Source of the DNA: Deltaproteobacteria bacterium
GTDB lineage: Bacteria; Myxococcota_A; Polyangia; Polyangiales; Polyangiaceae
Assembly (NCBI GenBank): GCA_016218915.1
Contig: JACRCQ010000042.1
Span: 186,001-250,000 of the forward strand
Length of the DNA stretch: 64,000 bases
Reading direction: 5' to 3'
Position 1 is the first letter of the stretch; each line of letters opens with the position of its first letter. Both the position numbers and the translations under genes were made by a program. This document shows positions 60,814-64,000 of the stretch, one piece after another. Below the pieces are notes generated by a model. The model saw nothing but the letters and a program-made list of their open reading frames with translations, made no database searches and was not told the origin of the DNA.

Positions 60814-62226
60814 CTAGAACGCGAACTGGACGTTGGCGTTGATGACCGTGGTTCGCTGGGTGTACTTGCCGCCTGCGTCTGGGCCGGCGCTCGGTGGCTT
60901 CCACGTCGCGTTGATGTTGTCGCCGTTGGTGTCGCGGGGCACGTAGAAGAACTGGGAGACGGTCAGCGCGCCGAAGACCTGCTTGACGAAGCGATAGCGA
61001 CCGCCCAGGGCAAGCATGACCTTGTGGAAGTCCATCAACGCAGGATCAAGGGCCTTGTCCGGGATCGCGTTGGAGTCGTAGCCGGTGCCGATCATGACTT
61101 CGAGCGGTTCGATCGGCCAGATGCTGGTCCCGAACCGGATGCCCCAGGCATCGTTCCAGTTCCTCGGGAGGTTCTGGATGGTTGCGGTATTGCCCGGGGG
61201 TCGCGAGCCATCGGCCTGGACCACGCAGCTCTCCCCCTCTTTGCTCATGCACATCTGCTTGAGAGCGCTCCAGCGAGTGTAGTCGCCGAACAGCCTCAGC
61301 TCGATGCTGGGCTTGACGCGATAGCGAACGCCAGCGCGTATGATGTCGGGCAGGTCCTCTTCGATCTGGATCCTATCGAGAGACTCGACGCCGTTGAAGT
61401 AGCCGCGAAGCGTGCCCTTGAGCTTGATGCCGCCGGTCACGCCGGGCTTGGACTGGTAGGAAGCCCCCACCCAGACCTTGTCTTTGAGGAGCTCGTACAT
61501 CGCTCCAACGCCGAAGCTCCCATTCCAGCCCTTGGTGTCGGTGTAGGAGCGTCCCTCGGCTGCGACGTCATTGCTTCCATCGGAGATTCGGGCGCGGATC
61601 GTGTGGATCACGGACTGCACGAGGTTGCCTGAGACGCCCAAGGTCAATCCGGTGCGGGGGATGTGGTACGCAGCGCCGAGCGTGTAGTAGGTCGACTGGA
61701 TGGTGCCGTTGATCGAATACCAACGCGCTGGGCCATCGTACGGGCCTGGATAGGTCGGGTTGTTCTTGAAGCGCTCGTTCTTGTCCCAGATCGAGGTTCC
61801 ACCGAACGGGACATAGACGCCAGCGCCCACGGCGAAGTTGCCGAACCGGGCGGAAGCACCGAACATAGGAATGGCAAGGACGTTGAAGAGCTTGCCCTGG
61901 TCGGTGTTGGCCCCTTGCGCGCCCGGCGGCTCACAGTATTCCTTCGCGTTGGGATCGTCAGGGTTGCAGGGATGGATTTGGGAGTGCTGAAACGACGCGC
62001 TGCGCATCGCCACGCTCACATCGAGATACAGGTTGTAGGGGCTCTCGGACAGCGCAATGCCAGCGGGATTGTAGTAGATCGCGGTGGGGTTGGTGGACAC
62101 CGGCGTGCCGTGCTCGGCGCCGAATCGCGCCGTGGAGAACCCGGAAGCGCTCGAATTGCTGCCCCAGGCCAGGGTGCCGATCAGAACGCTCCCCAAGATA
62201 CCGAAACGGTAGGCTCTATTTCGCAT
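60814..62226 (-). CDS. FadL/TodX-type outer-membrane barrel protein
   Basis: A 470-residue FadL-group protein with signal peptide, NPTAIYYNPAGIAL hatch signature, several cysteine-containing extracellular-looking loops (HPCNPDDPNAKEYCEP and QMCMSKEGESC), and a terminal beta strand ending INANVQFAF. It begins the operon FadL-lipoprotein-FadL on the minus strand, 89 bases ahead of the lipoprotein gene, and is divergent from the lipoprotein gene at 62348. The cysteine pairs in loops suggest disulfides. Confidence 0.9.
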   Translation of the reverse strand: MRNRAYRFGILGSVLIGTLAWGSNSSASGFSTARFGAEHGTPVSTNPTAIYYNPAGIALSESPYNLYLDVSVAMRSASFQHSQIHPCNPDDPNAKEYCEPPGAQGANTDQGKLFNVLAIPMFGASARFGNFAVGAGVYVPFGGTSIWDKNERFKNNPTYPGPYDGPARWYSINGTIQSTYYTLGAAYHIPRTGLTLGVSGNLVQSVIHTIRARISDGSNDVAAEGRSYTDTKGWNGSFGVGAMYELLKDKVWVGASYQSKPGVTGGIKLKGTLRGYFNGVESLDRIQIEEDLPDIIRAGVRYRVKPSIELRLFGDYTRWSALKQMCMSKEGESCVVQADGSRPPGNTATIQNLPRNWNDAWGIRFGTSIWPIEPLEVMIGTGYDSNAIPDKALDPALMDFHKVMLALGGRYRFVKQVFGALTVSQFFYVPRDTNGDNINATWKPPSAGPDAGGKYTQRTTVINANVQFAF

Positions 62227-62347
62227 GTGGTTTCCGCCCGCTCTTCAGGCTCTGCTACCACATTCGATGGCCGGCACGAATAAATTGTTCTACGGTCTGG
62301 AGCGAGTCACGAAACATTCTCGTCGTGCATCGAACCCTTCACGGACC

Positions 62348-63040
62348 ATGGCTCACATGAACTCCCTCGTCTCATTTCCGACCAAGATGATTCCTTGGAT
62401 TGCGTGCGCTGCTGCGATGGCTTCCGGGTGTGCGGACCCTGAAGGGGCGTTCAACGACTTCAAGGATCGCTACCAGGCCACCCAGGGGCAGGTCGAAGCG
62501 GGAGCGCCGGACGGGCCGCAAGGGGATGGAGCTGCGTGCGTGCTTCCGGAACCTGGCGACGTCGACGACAAGTACCTGTTCGCCCTTTCTGCCAACGTAC
62601 TGCCAAAGAAGCCGATCGTGTGCGTTGGGACGCTGACGATCACGCAGGGGGCGAGCGGCCCCGAGATCTCGTTCAGCCTGCAGCCGGTGCTATCCACGGA
62701 CCGGCGCACGCCGACCGGTACTCCGCTGGTGGCGGGGCCGGTTCCCATCAACGCTGACGGGAGTTTCGTGGCGGATTTCGGGGGAATCAAGGTCAATGGA
62801 AACGCGAACCCGATTTCGGGCAGCGATCTGGAGACGACCTCGACGGTGCTGACCGGTGGCCCGGGAGCGTTGTGCAAGCCGGCCGACTTCATATGCGGCG
62901 CGGTGACCGGACAGGTCATCGTGCCGGCCACGATCAACCTCGGCGAGGGCGTCGGCTCCAAGTTCACCTTGCAGCGGATCACGGATCCGAATCAGTACCC
63001 ACCCCCGATGATCGACTGCGCGGGTACGACCGTGAAGTGA
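62348..63040 (+). CDS. Lipoprotein divergent from the FadL operon
   Basis: A 230-residue lipoprotein. Lipobox MASGC follows a 25-residue signal, then a short linker with Asp/Gly and a beta-rich domain (DKYLFALSANVLPKKPI, ISFSLQPVLST, GSFVADFGGIKVNGNANPISG, ADFICGAVTGQVI). The strand order and the GSF/ADF and TG.V elements parallel the lipoprotein between the FadL genes, so they may be distant paralogues. Two starts (62348 and 62357) are close together; the first was used. Confidence 0.72.
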   Translation: MAHMNSLVSFPTKMIPWIACAAAMASGCADPEGAFNDFKDRYQATQGQVEAGAPDGPQGDGAACVLPEPGDVDDKYLFALSANVLPKKPIVCVGTLTITQGASGPEISFSLQPVLSTDRRTPTGTPLVAGPVPINADGSFVADFGGIKVNGNANPISGSDLETTSTVLTGGPGALCKPADFICGAVTGQVIVPATINLGEGVGSKFTLQRITDPNQYPPPMIDCAGTTVK

Positions 63041-63084
63041 CACCGCCGACAGGCGGATGGGGTTCGCGAGCAGCGAAGGGCGGC

Positions 63085-63119
63085 CATCAACGGAAATCGC
63101 CTGGAAATTCCCGTTGATG
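63085..63119. terminator. Inverted repeat after the 62348 lipoprotein gene
   Basis: A 13-nt inverted repeat with one mismatch (CATCAACGGAAAT with ATTCCCGTTGATG) encloses a 9-base loop in the gap between two plus-strand genes. It may be a terminator-like hairpin or a regulatory site of the following Hsp70-like gene. No U-tract follows. Confidence 0.45.
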
Positions 63120-63156
63120 CGGCAGAGGGATTAAGGGACAATTCGCCCGGGAAACA

Positions 63157-64000
63157 ATGGCCGGAGAGGAACTTCGCGGCTCGTCGGGAGGGGAAGCCCT
63201 CGCGATCGGGTTGGACCTGGGCGCTGCGACCGTGAAGGTGGCCGTTGCTACAGGTCTGCAAGCCAACCTGCTGGCTTGGCCTGAAGGGCCTGTCTGCCCC
63301 GCCGCATTGTCACTGAGCAGCGGCACGGTCCTGTTCGGCAAGAGCGCGCTGGAGCGGGTTGGAACCCACTGGAGCGACACAGTGGTCGAACCTCTATCGC
63401 TGGCGGGCGGTCCAGGAGCGGTGCTCGAAGGGCGCGCGCAATCGGCAGAGCAGCTCATCTCCTGGTGGTTGGAGCGGGCGATCGCCTTGGTTCAGCGTGG
63501 GTATCCGGCTGCGGAACCAAGGCTGGTGGCCTGTGTGCCATGGGAGGGCAAGCAGGTCACGCATCCGGCCATGGTGTCGGCGGCCTCGAGATCCGGCGTT
63601 CAGCTGCTGACCACGGTCCAGTCGACCACTGCCGCAGCCCTGGGACATGCCTCGATCACCGGCCAGCGAGAATCGACGCTGCTGGTCGTCGACGTTGCGG
63701 CCCATCGGCTCGAAGCGGCGATCATTCGGATGCAGGCGGGCAAGCTCAGCGTGGCGGCCCGGGCTTGCGAAAAGATGGGCGGGGGATCGCTCGACGACGC
63801 GCTGGCAGAATCCTGCCTCAGGGAGCTGTTCCCAGGGCTCGACATGCGCCGCCTCGACCCCACGCGTCGGGCGCTGATCCAACTCGAGTGCGAGCGTGTG
63901 AGGAAGCTGCTGGGCGAGCAGCCTCGCGCAACGCTTCGAGTCCAGCTCACTTCCGGCGCAGGACCTGATTCTGGTCCGGCCATGGAGGTCACGCGCCGCC
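63157..64000 (+). CDS. Degenerate Hsp70-family protein (partial, runs off the end)
   Basis: The first 281 residues of an Hsp70-fold protein. Phosphate-1 reads AIGLDLGAATVKVAVA, the cross-bridge area STTAAALGHA, and the position of phosphate-2 reads LLVVDVAAHRLEAAI, where the canonical glycines (DLGGGT) are lost; KMGGGSLDDAL is the GGxDFD equivalent. Nucleotide binding may therefore be weak or absent. The ATG at 63157 has GGGA ahead. It differs from the Hsp70-like gene at 35331, which keeps DLGGGTFD. The remainder lies beyond the window. Confidence 0.85.
   Translation, partial: MAGEELRGSSGGEALAIGLDLGAATVKVAVATGLQANLLAWPEGPVCPAALSLSSGTVLFGKSALERVGTHWSDTVVEPLSLAGGPGAVLEGRAQSAEQLISWWLERAIALVQRGYPAAEPRLVACVPWEGKQVTHPAMVSAASRSGVQLLTTVQSTTAAALGHASITGQRESTLLVVDVAAHRLEAAIIRMQAGKLSVAARACEKMGGGSLDDALAESCLRELFPGLDMRRLDPTRRALIQLECERVRKLLGEQPRATLRVQLTSGAGPDSGPAMEVTRR

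Noticed and set aside
1..64000. tRNA, rRNA, CRISPR arrays, insertion sequences or integrase genes
   Set aside because: A reading of both strands found no cloverleaf-like gene, direct-repeat/spacer array, transposase or integrase motif. Only short tandem repeats and palindromes were seen.

Overview
The window is about 64 kb of high-GC bacterial chromosome, densely coding on both strands. No rRNA, tRNA, insertion sequence, phage gene or CRISPR array was recognised. The content points to a Myxococcota (Polyangia-like) genome. Evidence: an AgmX/GltJ-type gliding-motility protein (zinc ribbon, GYF, TM, TonB-like), a eukaryote-type Ser/Thr kinase with a helical repeat tail, PATAN/DUF4388 signalling domains, a degenerate Hsp70, and many lipoproteins in which the lipobox cysteine is followed by Gly/Ala/Thr-rich linkers. 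The assignment rests on gene content only.

Layout. 0.3-5.8 kb: minus-strand run surE, apt, a CDP-alcohol phosphatidyltransferase, a class III aminotransferase, a GtrA-like protein and thiC, mostly with 4-nt stop/start overlaps. 5.9-11.5 kb: small membrane proteins, an MtaD/SsnA-type amidohydrolase, and an exported protein ending in a somatomedin-B-like domain. 11.8-16.3 kb: M28 peptidase lipoprotein, PHA-granule-type protein, a remarkable cysteine-knot-array lipoprotein, methyltransferase, Nudix and OsmC proteins. 16.3-24.3 kb: a four-gene minus-strand cassette (LtaS/Ept-like sulfatase, Sel1 lipoprotein, membrane-anchored beta-propeller, membrane zincin). 24.4-26.2 kb: a Spy/CpxP-like lipoprotein and another lipoprotein. 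26.2-33.0 kb: a translationally coupled Ser/Thr kinase and HD/PATAN protein. 33.1-36.9 kb: DUF1285-like protein, cyclophilin lipoprotein, methyltransferase, Hsp70-like protein. 37-45.6 kb: GltJ-like protein, MshEN-REC-TPR regulator, tgt, queA, a single-domain response regulator, a sigma-54 activator and a MarR regulator. 46-54 kb: GH57 hydrolase, M15-like peptidase, TerB-like protein, a split M16 peptidase pair and a D-2-hydroxyacid dehydrogenase. 54-64 kb: envelope lipoproteins, a beta-propeller lipoprotein, two FadL-type barrels flanking a lipoprotein, a divergent related lipoprotein, and a second degenerate Hsp70 that runs off the end.

How the genes fit together. Most of the window encodes cell-envelope biology (lipoproteins, outer-membrane barrels, peptidases, a sulfatase-type transferase) and signalling (kinase, HD/PATAN, response regulators), with small housekeeping islands for nucleotide salvage, thiamine and queuosine. 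The strongest candidate for something undescribed is the lipoprotein at 13494-14693. It carries five 12-cysteine modules, each reading as two six-cysteine units with the C-C-CC-C-C spacing of inhibitor-cystine-knot peptides, so ten knot-like units in one bacterial surface protein. Other candidates are the homologous helical module shared by the coupled kinase and HD/PATAN proteins, the zincin/propeller/Sel1/sulfatase cassette, and the FadL-lipoprotein cluster.

Limits. Family names come from motifs read by eye and no database search was possible. Starts were chosen from codon context and Shine-Dalgarno-like sequence. Gene-free stretches over 300 bases (11460-11846, 44721-45054, 45586-45992) are described individually.
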